From NCBI RefSeq assembly GCF_040537815.1, contig NZ_JBEWSZ010000001.1:4278001-4342000 (forward strand): a DNA stretch of 64,000 nucleotides, in the 5' to 3' direction. Below, piece by piece: positions 43,486-52,099 of this stretch (positions are counted from its first letter, which is position 1; the number at the start of each line of letters is the position of its first letter). The notes below the pieces were generated by a model that worked only from the letters and a program-made list of their open reading frames with translations, made no database searches and was not told the origin of the DNA. Origin of the DNA: Mesorhizobium shangrilense (GTDB lineage Bacteria; Pseudomonadota; Alphaproteobacteria; Rhizobiales; Rhizobiaceae). Made by a program: the position numbers and the translations under genes.

Positions 43486-44733
43486 CTACGATGCCTGTTC
43501 CTGCGCCTCGGCCCTATTGGCGGTGCGCGCAACCGACCAGCCGAGCAGCGCCGCTGAAAGCAGCACCAGCGACGCGATCAGGAAGGACAGGCCGGGATAG
43601 GGCAGCGGCGAATCCTCACTGATGGAAAAGGCATAGACCGCGCCGAAGAACAGCGGTGAGGCAACGCCAGCGATGCTTGCCACGCTCATCGTGGCACCCT
43701 GCAACTGGCCTTGCTCGGATTCGGAAACATGCTGCGTCATCAGCGACTGCAGGGTTGGCATGGCGAGGCCCCACAGCGCGTTCGGCAGCATGGCAAGCGT
43801 GAACATGAGGCCCGTCGGCGCCAGACCCATCAGCGCAATGCCGATGGCGCCGCCGAACAGGCCGAAGACCATGGTGGCGCGATCGCCGAAGCGCTTGACC
43901 ACCCGGCTCACCAGCAGCCCCTGCACGATCATGTCGAGCACGCCGACCATGGCCAGCAAGACGCCGACTTCCCAGGCATGCCAGTTGTAACGATAGGCGG
44001 CGTAGAGAACGAACACCGCCGAAAAGACGTGATGGGCAAAGTGCAGAAGGAAGGTGACAGCGGCGAGGCCCGAAAGCTCCGGATGCGAGCGCAGCAGCAC
44101 CATGGCGCCGAACGGATTGGCGCGGCGCCAAGAAAACGCCATGCGCTTTTCGGGCGCCAGCGATTCCGGCAGGACGAGTAATCCATAGAGGAAAGCGAGG
44201 CCGCTCATGCCGGCGGCGACCCAGAACGGCGCGCGCGGCGAGATTTCGCCGAGAAAGCCACCAAGCAGCGGCCCCGCGACGAAACCGGCGCTGAAGGCCG
44301 CGCCGATCATGCCATAGGCCTTGGCACGTCCTTCCGGCGGCGTGATGTCAGCCATGTAGGCGAACACCGTGGTGAAGCTGGAAGAGGTGATGCCGGCAAC
44401 GATGCGGCCGAGCGCCAGCCACCAAAGGTTCGGCGCCAGCGCCATCAACACATAGTCGGCCGAAAGGCCGATGGTCGACAACAAGATCACCGGCCGCCTG
44501 CCATATTTGTCGGACAGCGAGCCGATGACCGGCGAGGCGACGAACTGCATGCCGGCCCACAGCGCCACGAACACCCCGTTGATCCAGCCGGCATTGGCAT
44601 TCGAGCCGGCGAACTCCTCGATCAGCGACGGCAGCACCGGGATGATGATGCCCATCGCCACGATGTCGAGCACCGCGGTGACGAAGATGAAGGCGATGGC
44701 CGCCTGGCGTTTGGAACCGGATACAATGGACAT
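43486..44733 (-). CDS. MFS transporter, TetA-like drug exporter group
   Basis: 415 residues with 12 membrane segments. Signature motifs are GSLSDKYGRRPV (motif A, loop 2-3), ITSSSFTTVFAYMADITPPEGRAKAYG and GPLLGGFLGE. Closest in style to TetA/Bcr-type proton-driven exporters, but no resistance can be assigned. ATG 44733 starts the family-like sequence; the upstream frame adds 35 unlikely residues. Confidence 0.9.
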   Translation of the reverse strand: MSIVSGSKRQAAIAFIFVTAVLDIVAMGIIIPVLPSLIEEFAGSNANAGWINGVFVALWAGMQFVASPVIGSLSDKYGRRPVILLSTIGLSADYVLMALAPNLWWLALGRIVAGITSSSFTTVFAYMADITPPEGRAKAYGMIGAAFSAGFVAGPLLGGFLGEISPRAPFWVAAGMSGLAFLYGLLVLPESLAPEKRMAFSWRRANPFGAMVLLRSHPELSGLAAVTFLLHFAHHVFSAVFVLYAAYRYNWHAWEVGVLLAMVGVLDMIVQGLLVSRVVKRFGDRATMVFGLFGGAIGIALMGLAPTGLMFTLAMLPNALWGLAMPTLQSLMTQHVSESEQGQLQGATMSVASIAGVASPLFFGAVYAFSISEDSPLPYPGLSFLIASLVLLSAALLGWSVARTANRAEAQEQAS

Positions 44734-44858
44734 GGCAAGGCTCTTTTCGGGAGCGGCGCTTATACAGATGTCAAACGCCCATGGCCACCATGCGCCGGCC
44801 ATTCTGCCGACCACTCCTGACATCGCAGTGGCAGCCATGCCGGGGAGCGGTTCTGCCG

Positions 44859-45581
44859 CTAGGCGTCGTCCTCGCCGGTTTTGCGCAAATAGCTGGCCGC
44901 GATCTCGCGCATTCGTTTGCCGTCGAAGCTTGGGCCGTGGCCGCCATGGCCGATGCGGATCGGCAGGTCGAGCAGCCGCTGCATCGTGCGGCGATAGGCG
45001 GCCCGGTCGGAATCCGGCAAGCTGTCGATCAGCGTGTCGTCGTAGATGGCGTCACCGCTGAAGAACAGCCCGTCGGCCTCGTCGAACAGAGCGATCGAAT
45101 CCGGGGAATGACCGGGCAGATGCAGCACGCGGAATTGCCGGTCGCCGAGATCGATCACGTCGCCTTCGTCGAGGATGCGCGTCAGCGGCGCGGGCGGAAT
45201 CACATAGTCGGCTGCCTTCCAGCCCGGCGCCGGCAGTTTCGAGACGGCACCTTCGAGATCATGGAACATGTAGGCATAGGTCACGGCATCATCCATGCTG
45301 TCGAATTGACCAGCGCTTTGCCGTGGTCCGGCGCGCAGCGGGAATTCATGCAGCGAGCCGACATGGTCGAGATGGATGTGGGTGGCGACGACCAGCAGCG
45401 GCTTGCCTGCTGGCGTCTCGATCTCGGGTGCCAGCGGGCAGATGCCCATGCCGGTGTCGACCAGCAGGTCGACGTCGCGGCCGCGCAGATGCCAGATATT
45501 GGCGCGCACGTATTCATGCACGAATGGCTCGGTCAGCATCGTCGTCCTGTCGTCGACGCTGCTCTTGCTGAACCAGTCCAT
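44859..45581 (-). CDS. MBL-fold metallo-hydrolase
   Basis: 240 residues with the metallo-beta-lactamase zinc motif THIHLDHVG (HxHxDH), a LPGHSPDSI histidine, SGDAIYDD aspartate and IGHGGHGPSF. Cytoplasmic; a thioesterase or lactonase-type hydrolase of unknown substrate. The ATG overlaps the phosphofructokinase stop (TGATG), so the two proteins are made together. Confidence 0.88.
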   Translation of the reverse strand: MDWFSKSSVDDRTTMLTEPFVHEYVRANIWHLRGRDVDLLVDTGMGICPLAPEIETPAGKPLLVVATHIHLDHVGSLHEFPLRAGPRQSAGQFDSMDDAVTYAYMFHDLEGAVSKLPAPGWKAADYVIPPAPLTRILDEGDVIDLGDRQFRVLHLPGHSPDSIALFDEADGLFFSGDAIYDDTLIDSLPDSDRAAYRRTMQRLLDLPIRIGHGGHGPSFDGKRMREIAASYLRKTGEDDA

Positions 45582-46747
45582 CAGACGAACGGCTTTCCGA
45601 CCTTGTATTTTTCAGGCACCAGCCGCTTGAAATAGGCCCTGCCGGTATCGGACAGCTGATGGACGTCCGGCTTCATGAAATCATCGGGCATGTGACGTGT
45701 CTTGCCGGCTACATTCTCGAGCGGCACTTTCTTCAACACCGTTTTCGTGCCGTCATATTGCAGCGCCACCGAGCCGCCGCCCTGTTCCGCGACGGTGATG
45801 GCAAAGGCGCCGGCATCGAAGGCTTCCTGCGCGTCGACAGCACCGATGGCGCCGACATTGCCGCGCGGCATGTAGCCGAGCGCATCGACGCGTGCGCGCT
45901 TGCCCGGCAGGCCCTCGGCCAGCGCACGCTCCAGTGCGGCCGGCAGATCGCTGCCCGACAGTTTCAAATTGCCGTGCTGGTCGCGTTCCAGCTTCTCAGG
46001 CGGCACCAGGCTCTCGACAAGTGCCTTGCCATCGGCGGTGCTGACGCCTTCCGAGACGGCGACGATGCAACGCTTGTGACGGTCCATCGTGGCGCGGACA
46101 TCGTCGATGAAGCCGGAGGGAGAAAACGGACGCTCCGGCACGTAGATCAGATGCGGGCCGCTGTCGCGGTCGAGCTGCCATGCGGCGGCGGCCGCCGTCA
46201 GGAAGCCGGCGTGGCGGCCCATGACGATGCCGACATAGATGCCCGGCAGAGCGCGGAAATCGAGATCGACGGACAGGAAGGCGCCGGCGACGAATTCGGC
46301 CGCCGACATGAAGCCCGGCGTATGGTCGTTTTCCTCGAGATCGTTGTCGATGGTCTTGGGCGCATGGACGAAGGCGATCTTGCCGCCGGCGGCGTCGGTC
46401 AGGATCTGCTGCGTGCCCGACGTGTCGTTGCCGCCGATATAGATGAAGGCGTCGGCGCCGACCTTCTTGAGGCCGGCGAGGACGAGTTCGCAATAGGCGG
46501 CGTCCGGCTTGTCGCGCGTCGAGCCGAGGGCTGCGCTCGGCGTCCCGGCGATCAACCGCAGGCGATCCTCGGGGACGGCGGAGAGATCGACATAGTTGCC
46601 GTCACGGATGCCGCGCACACCGTGCAGGGATCCCAGAACCTTGGCGCCGGGATGCCGCTTGCGCACCTCCAGTGCCGCCCCCACCACGGTCTGGTTGATG
46701 ACGGCGGTCGGGCCGCCGCCTTGCGCGATGACAAAAGTTCCGGACAT
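45581..46747 (-). CDS. pfp: 6-phosphofructokinase, pyrophosphate-dependent type
   Basis: 388 residues of the PFK fold: GGGPTAVINQT at the N-terminus, YIGGNDTSGT and the catalytic PKTIDNDL, MGRHAGFLT and GYMPRGN. GGND in place of the GGDGS of ATP-PFKs and KTIDND are the usual signs of PPi as phosphoryl donor. It interconverts fructose 6-phosphate and fructose 1,6-bisphosphate. A GGGAGG site precedes the ATG. Confidence 0.92.
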   Translation of the reverse strand: MSGTFVIAQGGGPTAVINQTVVGAALEVRKRHPGAKVLGSLHGVRGIRDGNYVDLSAVPEDRLRLIAGTPSAALGSTRDKPDAAYCELVLAGLKKVGADAFIYIGGNDTSGTQQILTDAAGGKIAFVHAPKTIDNDLEENDHTPGFMSAAEFVAGAFLSVDLDFRALPGIYVGIVMGRHAGFLTAAAAAWQLDRDSGPHLIYVPERPFSPSGFIDDVRATMDRHKRCIVAVSEGVSTADGKALVESLVPPEKLERDQHGNLKLSGSDLPAALERALAEGLPGKRARVDALGYMPRGNVGAIGAVDAQEAFDAGAFAITVAEQGGGSVALQYDGTKTVLKKVPLENVAGKTRHMPDDFMKPDVHQLSDTGRAYFKRLVPEKYKVGKPFV

Positions 46748-46821
46748 TGTTCAGGCCTCCCGGGCGGTGGGTTTCCCGCCACATTCGCCTGTCTTGCGCC
46801 ATCGCGCAACGGGAGAAACGA

Positions 46822-46872
46822 GAGCATGATCGCGAAAACCCGGAACCGGTTTTCGCGAAAAAGTTCATGCTC
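46822..46872. repeat. Short dispersed palindrome, GAGCATGAT type
   Basis: Ends GAGCATGAT and TTCATGCTC flank a CGCGAAAACC...GGTTTTCGCG core. The closest copy is at 63669-63716. It lies in the spacer between the phosphofructokinase and the transpeptidase. Confidence 0.8.
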
Positions 46873-46912
46873 AAACAAAAAGATAGGGCCGCCGCACGCG
46901 GCGGCCAGCAGG

Positions 46913-47686
46913 TCACATGACGACGACCGGGTTCTTCTTGGACACGCGGCTGTAGAGGTCGATGATGTCCTGGTTGATCAGGCGCACGCAGCCTGACGAC
47001 ATGGCCTGGCCGATGCTCCACCATTCGGGCGAACCGTGGATGCGATAACCCGTGTCCTTGCCGTTCTGGTAGATGTAGAGCGCACGCGCGCCGAGCGGAT
47101 TGGTCAGGCCCCCGGGCTGGCCGCCCTGCCACTTCACCAGTTCCGGCTTGCGTGCGATCATTTCCGGCGGCGGCGTCCAGGTCGGCCATTCCCTGCCGTA
47201 CTGGATGTTGGCGCGGCCGGACCAGCGGAAGCCGTCCTTGCCGATGCCGACGCCGTAGCGGATCGCGTCACCGCCGGGCTGCACCAGATAAAGCATGCGC
47301 TCCTGAAGATGGACGACGATGGTGCCGGGCTGCTCGCCGGTCGGATCGACGACGATCTGGCGGCGGAACTCCGGCTTGACCTTGAGATAGGGCACCTCGG
47401 GCACGTTGAAGCCGCCATCGGTCATGGCGGCATACATGAGGTCGGGGCTGGTGACGTGCTTGTCGACGCTGATGCTCGGGCGCATGGGCCGCACGGAACC
47501 GGTGACGGTGTCGTCTAGCTGCAGCGCTGACAGACCACCGCCTCCGCCCGAAGTCGAGCAGCCGGCGACGCCGAGCAGGGCGAATGCACCGGCCCCGGAC
47601 AGGACGGCGCGGCGGGAAAGGCGATTTTCGGTTTCGATTGCGTCGCCGTTTCGCGGCGGCGTCAGACCTTGCGGCAACTCACGCAT
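46913..47686 (-). CDS. L,D-transpeptidase (YkuD), Tat-like lipoprotein
   Basis: 257 residues. The leader has a twin-arginine SRRAVLSG (Arg25-Arg26) and a lipobox LLGVAGC with Cys43, so the protein is probably exported folded and lipidated. The YkuD domain covers about 120-257, with His217 in HGSPEWW and the catalytic Cys233 in SSGCVRL. These enzymes make meso-DAP to meso-DAP or lipoprotein cross-links in peptidoglycan, the dominant cross-link type in rhizobia. Confidence 0.93.
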   Translation of the reverse strand: MRELPQGLTPPRNGDAIETENRLSRRAVLSGAGAFALLGVAGCSTSGGGGGLSALQLDDTVTGSVRPMRPSISVDKHVTSPDLMYAAMTDGGFNVPEVPYLKVKPEFRRQIVVDPTGEQPGTIVVHLQERMLYLVQPGGDAIRYGVGIGKDGFRWSGRANIQYGREWPTWTPPPEMIARKPELVKWQGGQPGGLTNPLGARALYIYQNGKDTGYRIHGSPEWWSIGQAMSSGCVRLINQDIIDLYSRVSKKNPVVVM

Positions 47687-47923
47687 ATACCAAACCCTAC
47701 GCTATCGGCGGGAAGCACGGTCCGGCCGGATATCGGGCATTTTCAACAATCATGGTTGATAAAGGGTGAAGGCCTTGCGTTTCCTGCATTCGCGCGGATG
47801 AGCATGGGCTCTGACCGAGCAATCCGCCCGTCGAACGACTCATCCCGCACAAAATGACCTCCGTCAGGTCATAATCCCGGCGCGGGCAAGCCCTACCCCT
47901 CGGACCGCGATCGAGGGGAAATC

Positions 47924-48046
47924 ATGTGCAAGACGTTAATGACAGACATCAAGCTTTTTGCGGCTGCCATCATCGCCGCCGCCGTGGTTCTCGGTGCCAA
48001 TGTCAGCCTGGCCGATATGGTGGGCGCGATCAGCGGCGTGAACTGA
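47924..48046 (+). CDS. Small membrane protein, 40 residues
   Basis: A short gene with a GAGGGG ribosome site 6 bases before the ATG. The product is MCKTLMTDIKLFAAAIIAAA followed by VVLGANVSLADMVGAISGVN, with one hydrophobic segment at about 11-30. It is probably a single-span membrane peptide or a small exported peptide. It lies between divergent L,D-transpeptidase and RhtB genes, 96 bp before the latter. Function unknown. Confidence 0.5.
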   Translation: MCKTLMTDIKLFAAAIIAAAVVLGANVSLADMVGAISGVN

Positions 48047-48141
48047 CGCCGACCTCGCCTTGGCGAAATTAATACTTTCGCCTCTTTACATTCTCCCGGG
48101 CCCGAGGATTTATCCTTTTCTTTAACCCTAGGGAGACAGAC

Positions 48142-48765
48142 ATGTCCTTCGAAAACTGGGCCGCTTTCGCCGCCGCGTCGACGATCCTTCTCATCATTCC
48201 AGGCCCGACCATTCTGCTGGTGGTGTCCTATGCGTTGGGCCAGGGCTGGCGCACCGCGCTGCCAATGGCTGTCGGCGTGGCGCTCGGCGACTTCACCGCG
48301 ATGACATTGTCGATGCTGGGCATCGGTGCGTTGCTGGCCGCCTCGGCCACCGTGTTCACGGTGCTGAAGCTGATCGGCGCCGGCTATCTGATCTATCTCG
48401 GCATAAAACTGTTTCGTGCCGGTGGCACGCTCAAGGCCGAACCGCGCACCGATGCGGTATCCTCCGCGAAGATGATGGCGCATGCCTGGCTGGTGACGGC
48501 GCTCAACCCCAAGAGCATCACCTTCTTCGTCGCCTTCCTGCCGCAATTCCTCGACCGGCACGCCAATTTCTGGACGCAGATGGCGATCTTCGAGACGACC
48601 TTCCTGGCGCTCGCCTTCGCCAATGCCTTCGGCTACGCGCTGGTCGCGGCGCGCGCCCGCAATGTCGTGCGCAACCCCAAGGCGATCCGCATCTTCAACC
48701 GCACCGGCGGCTCGCTGCTGGTCGGCGCCGGCATCGCCACGGTGGCGATGCGTTCGGGGAATTGA
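48142..48765 (+). CDS. LysE/RhtB family amino-acid exporter
   Basis: 207 residues with about six membrane segments and the family pattern: IPGPTILLVVSYALGQGWR near the N-terminus, GVALGDF, LIGAGYLIYLGIKLFR, and ALNPKSITFFVAFLPQF in the middle. It exports amino acids or homoserine-lactone-like compounds from the cytoplasm. It follows a GGGAGA ribosome site. Confidence 0.92.
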   Translation: MSFENWAAFAAASTILLIIPGPTILLVVSYALGQGWRTALPMAVGVALGDFTAMTLSMLGIGALLAASATVFTVLKLIGAGYLIYLGIKLFRAGGTLKAEPRTDAVSSAKMMAHAWLVTALNPKSITFFVAFLPQFLDRHANFWTQMAIFETTFLALAFANAFGYALVAARARNVVRNPKAIRIFNRTGGSLLVGAGIATVAMRSGN

Positions 48766-48787
48766 GGTTAGGTTTATGAAACGTGGG

Positions 48788-48966
48788 GGCTGCCCCTCAC
48801 CTGCCTGCCGGCACCCTCTCCCCGTATAGTGACGGGGAGAGGGACGCTGTCGTCTACGATTTCGCCAATCACCAACGTTGCAGAAGTCGTGCCGAGGTTG
48901 CGGCCAGTCCCCTTCTCCCTGTCACTATACGGGGAGGAGTGCCCGGCAGGGCGATGAGGGGCGGCA
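48788..48966. repeat. RIME-like intergenic mosaic element
   Basis: Two hairpins (about 48814-48842 and 48910-48937) built on CTCCCCGTATAGTGACGGGGAG and a diverged second copy. Outer blocks are GGGGCTGCCCCTCA and TGAGGGGCGGC. Same family as 10081-10210 and 20250-20391. Confidence 0.8.
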
Positions 48967-49034
48967 CCAACCTTGGGTGTCATCGCGAAAACTGCCATCG
49001 CAAACCGGCATTATCCTGGTATCAGGACCCCGCC

Positions 49035-51878
49035 TCACCATTTGACGCTGAAGCCCAGATTGCCTTCGAGGATGCGTCGCCTGTCGCCGCCGAGATTGGT
49101 GGTGTAGTCGCCGGTGGCGAAGACGCTGACCTTGTCGGTTACCTTGGCGATCATGCCGCCGCCGAACTCGAACGAGGTTGACCTGCCCTCGGTCGAGATA
49201 TCGGTTGTATCGAATGTAACGCGGTCGGTACCGCCGAAATCGTGCCACAGATTGGCTTTCAGGTAGGGCTGCAGGGCGATGCCATTCATGGTCGCTTCGC
49301 CTTGCAGCCTGAGGCCCAGCCTGCCGGTCACGCTATCGTCGAGATTGAAGGAAACCGACGAGAACCGATCCCTGGCATCGTCGAGCGACAGATGCTGCCA
49401 GACCAGTTGCGCCTGCGGTTCGAGGGTCCAGCCCTGCGCCAGCGCAACGGGATAGCCGCCTTCCAGCGACGCCGTGATGCCCGTTCCACTGACATCGATG
49501 CCGATGTCGCGCGATGAGCTCGCGTTGCCGCTGAAGAAGGTACCCATGACGACACCGTCCAGATACCAGCCGGTCGGGCCGATGCGGGTCCAGTAACCGC
49601 CGACGCTGGTGCCGCTGAGGTCGATGCTCCCCACCGACAGATTGTTCCATCCCAGCGCCTGGCCATGCACGTCGCCGTTCATGCTGCCATAGGCGATGAA
49701 CAGGCCGGCACGGTCGACCACACCCGACGCGGTTTCCCTGCCAAATGCGTCGAACCCTGTCTGGAAGCCCAACAGCGTGCCGTCAAAGGACGGCGAGACC
49801 GTGCCTGACCAGTTCATCTTGGCGTCCTGCCCGAAAATGCGTCCCCAGACCGGCGACAATTCGGTGTTCGACAGCAGGCTCTGCTCGCCGCGCCGCTCAT
49901 GGAAGGTGCCGAGCGTCGTCATCGCCAGATGCTCGGCCACCGGCGGCACCGCGGAATAGACGGGCACCTCGATGCGGTAGAGCGGGATCTCGGCTGCTAA
50001 CACCGCGGTCGCGCCGGGCGTCGGCGGTGCCGGCTGGACGGGCGGCGGGCCTGGCAGCGTCGGGACGGGAAGATCGGGGCCAGCCGTTGGCGGCGTCGGC
50101 GGTGGCGGTGGCGGGTCCGCCGGGGGAGCCGGCGGAGGTGGCGGTGGCCCTTGCGGCACCGGATCGCCGGCCTGTACCGGCGCTGTGGGGTCGACCGGCG
50201 GATTGTTGATGTCGCCATCGGTCGGAAGCGGTGTCGATGGCAATGTCGACGGTGGCGGCGGCGGCGCGGTTTCCGGCGGCACGGGCGTCAAAGGCGCTGT
50301 CGGCTCGAGCGGCGGCGGCGCCGGAGCCGGCGGGGCCGGCGTCGTCAGCGTCGAGCGCAGGTACCAGTTCTCCGCGCTGCCGTCGCTGACGCCGCCCTTG
50401 AAAAGGTAATATTCAAAGGCGCCGGCGGCGACCGGCGCATCGAGCGCGAATGTCGTGGCGCCGGACGTGGCGCCGTTGATGGCCTGGACGACCATGATGC
50501 CGTCCTGCGTCGTCGACGCGCCGGCACCACCGACATTGACGACGGAGATGCCAGTCGAGCCGGATGCTGTTCCGCCCGACAGCACCAGCCTGTCCGAGGC
50601 GGAGGAATCGTTGCCGAGCACTGTCTGGACGAGAAGCAGGCCGCCCATCCCGACATAGTTGCCGGAAATCGTCAGCCGATCCGTGGCGCCGGTGCCGCCA
50701 TTGGTCAGGTCGATGCGGCCGGCATTGGTGACCGTCGTCAGCTGGCCAGCTGTAAAGGCCTGGATCGACGCGTTGAAGCCGCCGCCGAACAGCGTGCTCG
50801 ATGCATCGACCTTGAGCGCGCCTGTGCCCGTGCCGCTGTCGCCGAGCACCAGATTGCCGTCCAGCGTCAGTTCGGTGTCATTGGTGGCGTTGATGCTTTC
50901 CCAGTTCTGGACCCGGCTGATCCGGTCCAGCTTGACATTGTCGAAGGTCAGCGTGTCGGTGCCAAGGCCGCCGGTTATTGCAACAGTGCCGCCCAGATTG
51001 GCGTTGGTAAGGTTGCTGAGCCTGGCGGTGTCGTTGTCGGGGCCGAGGTCAACCGTGCCGTAGATGATGCCGCCGCCGTTCCAGACGAATGTGTCGGTGC
51101 CGAAACTCATCAGCACATCGCCACCAACCGTGCCGCCGGTCACCGTGACGCTGTCATTGCCGCCGCTGACGCTGATGTTGCCGCCAATGGTGCCGCCCGA
51201 GAGGATGATCGTGTCGTCATCGAAACCGGTGACGAGATTGCGGTCGATCGTGCCGCCCGACATGTTGAAGTAGTTCTTGTCGAGCTTCATGTTGACGCGA
51301 CCAATGCGGCCGCCGGTCATGACAGCATAGTCGCCATCGTCGAAGAAATCGACGATGCGCCCGCCCGACATGAAGAAGGTATCGAGGCCGTCACCCTGGT
51401 TGAGCGAGCCGATCTGGCCGCCGGTCATCCTGAAATCGTCGATGCCAGCGCCCTGCTGGACATTGCCGGCAACCGTGCCCGCGCCGATGACAAAGAAGTC
51501 GTTCCCACCGCCCTGGTCGACGGCGCCGGTGATGGTGCCGGATTGCATATCGATGTGGTCGGAGCCGCTGCCGAAGGTGACGTTGCCGCTCAACGTTCCG
51601 GTGCCACCAGCAGGAAATGTCAGTGTGTTGTTACCGCTCGTATCGGTGAGACTGCCGCCTGAATCGCCACTGTCGCAGGTGAACGTGTCATTTCCGGCCG
51701 TCGGGCTCAGCACGCAGGCCGCCAGGGTCGCGGAATTGGGCAGCAAAACCAGCGCCGTGGAGGCGAGAAGGACAGAGACCCAAGGATTAAACGATCGTAT
51801 CTTCCCTCGCCTTGAAACAACTACATTAGCAACTTCTTCCAAACCGCCATTTGGAAGCCGATCTTCAGATTGCCGCAT
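49035..51878 (-). CDS. Autotransporter outer-membrane protein (type Va)
   Basis: 947 residues. A long N-terminal leader has its hydrophobic core at about 33-53 (WVSVLLASTALVLLP). A passenger of about 60-510 is rich in G, N, D and T with irregular repeats of about 20 residues (MTGGRIG, MSGGTID, LSGGTIG, VTGGTVG) that predict a beta-helix. A proline-rich linker of about 120 residues (about 520-640) leads to a C-terminal beta-barrel of about 280 residues ending FSVKW with the terminal aromatic. The passenger probably sits on the cell surface as adhesin-like material; no protease motif is seen. Single gene, with RIME-type DNA after its end. Confidence 0.9.
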   Translation of the reverse strand: MRQSEDRLPNGGLEEVANVVVSRRGKIRSFNPWVSVLLASTALVLLPNSATLAACVLSPTAGNDTFTCDSGDSGGSLTDTSGNNTLTFPAGGTGTLSGNVTFGSGSDHIDMQSGTITGAVDQGGGNDFFVIGAGTVAGNVQQGAGIDDFRMTGGQIGSLNQGDGLDTFFMSGGRIVDFFDDGDYAVMTGGRIGRVNMKLDKNYFNMSGGTIDRNLVTGFDDDTIILSGGTIGGNISVSGGNDSVTVTGGTVGGDVLMSFGTDTFVWNGGGIIYGTVDLGPDNDTARLSNLTNANLGGTVAITGGLGTDTLTFDNVKLDRISRVQNWESINATNDTELTLDGNLVLGDSGTGTGALKVDASSTLFGGGFNASIQAFTAGQLTTVTNAGRIDLTNGGTGATDRLTISGNYVGMGGLLLVQTVLGNDSSASDRLVLSGGTASGSTGISVVNVGGAGASTTQDGIMVVQAINGATSGATTFALDAPVAAGAFEYYLFKGGVSDGSAENWYLRSTLTTPAPPAPAPPPLEPTAPLTPVPPETAPPPPPSTLPSTPLPTDGDINNPPVDPTAPVQAGDPVPQGPPPPPPAPPADPPPPPPTPPTAGPDLPVPTLPGPPPVQPAPPTPGATAVLAAEIPLYRIEVPVYSAVPPVAEHLAMTTLGTFHERRGEQSLLSNTELSPVWGRIFGQDAKMNWSGTVSPSFDGTLLGFQTGFDAFGRETASGVVDRAGLFIAYGSMNGDVHGQALGWNNLSVGSIDLSGTSVGGYWTRIGPTGWYLDGVVMGTFFSGNASSSRDIGIDVSGTGITASLEGGYPVALAQGWTLEPQAQLVWQHLSLDDARDRFSSVSFNLDDSVTGRLGLRLQGEATMNGIALQPYLKANLWHDFGGTDRVTFDTTDISTEGRSTSFEFGGGMIAKVTDKVSVFATGDYTTNLGGDRRRILEGNLGFSVKW

Positions 51879-52099
51879 CGCGTTCCTCGCAGTCGCGATT
51901 ACAAGCTCCCCACCCTCTGCCGCAATGAAGTCATAATTCGCCTCGTTTTACAAAGCCTAATCACAAACTTATGGTTGATACACTGCGAAGAAGACTGGAT
52001 AGACCTGCATGGTGGCTGGTCCAGATCCTGTTTGCCGCTCCGACCGCCCCTGCCCTATAGTCGTGGCCCGGATATGAATGGGCAGTCGAAGGGCATGGC

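Noticed and set aside
43294..43557. Plus-strand frame of 87 codons upstream of degP
   Set aside because: No ribosome-binding site, overlaps the end of the convergent MFS gene and has no recognisable features.
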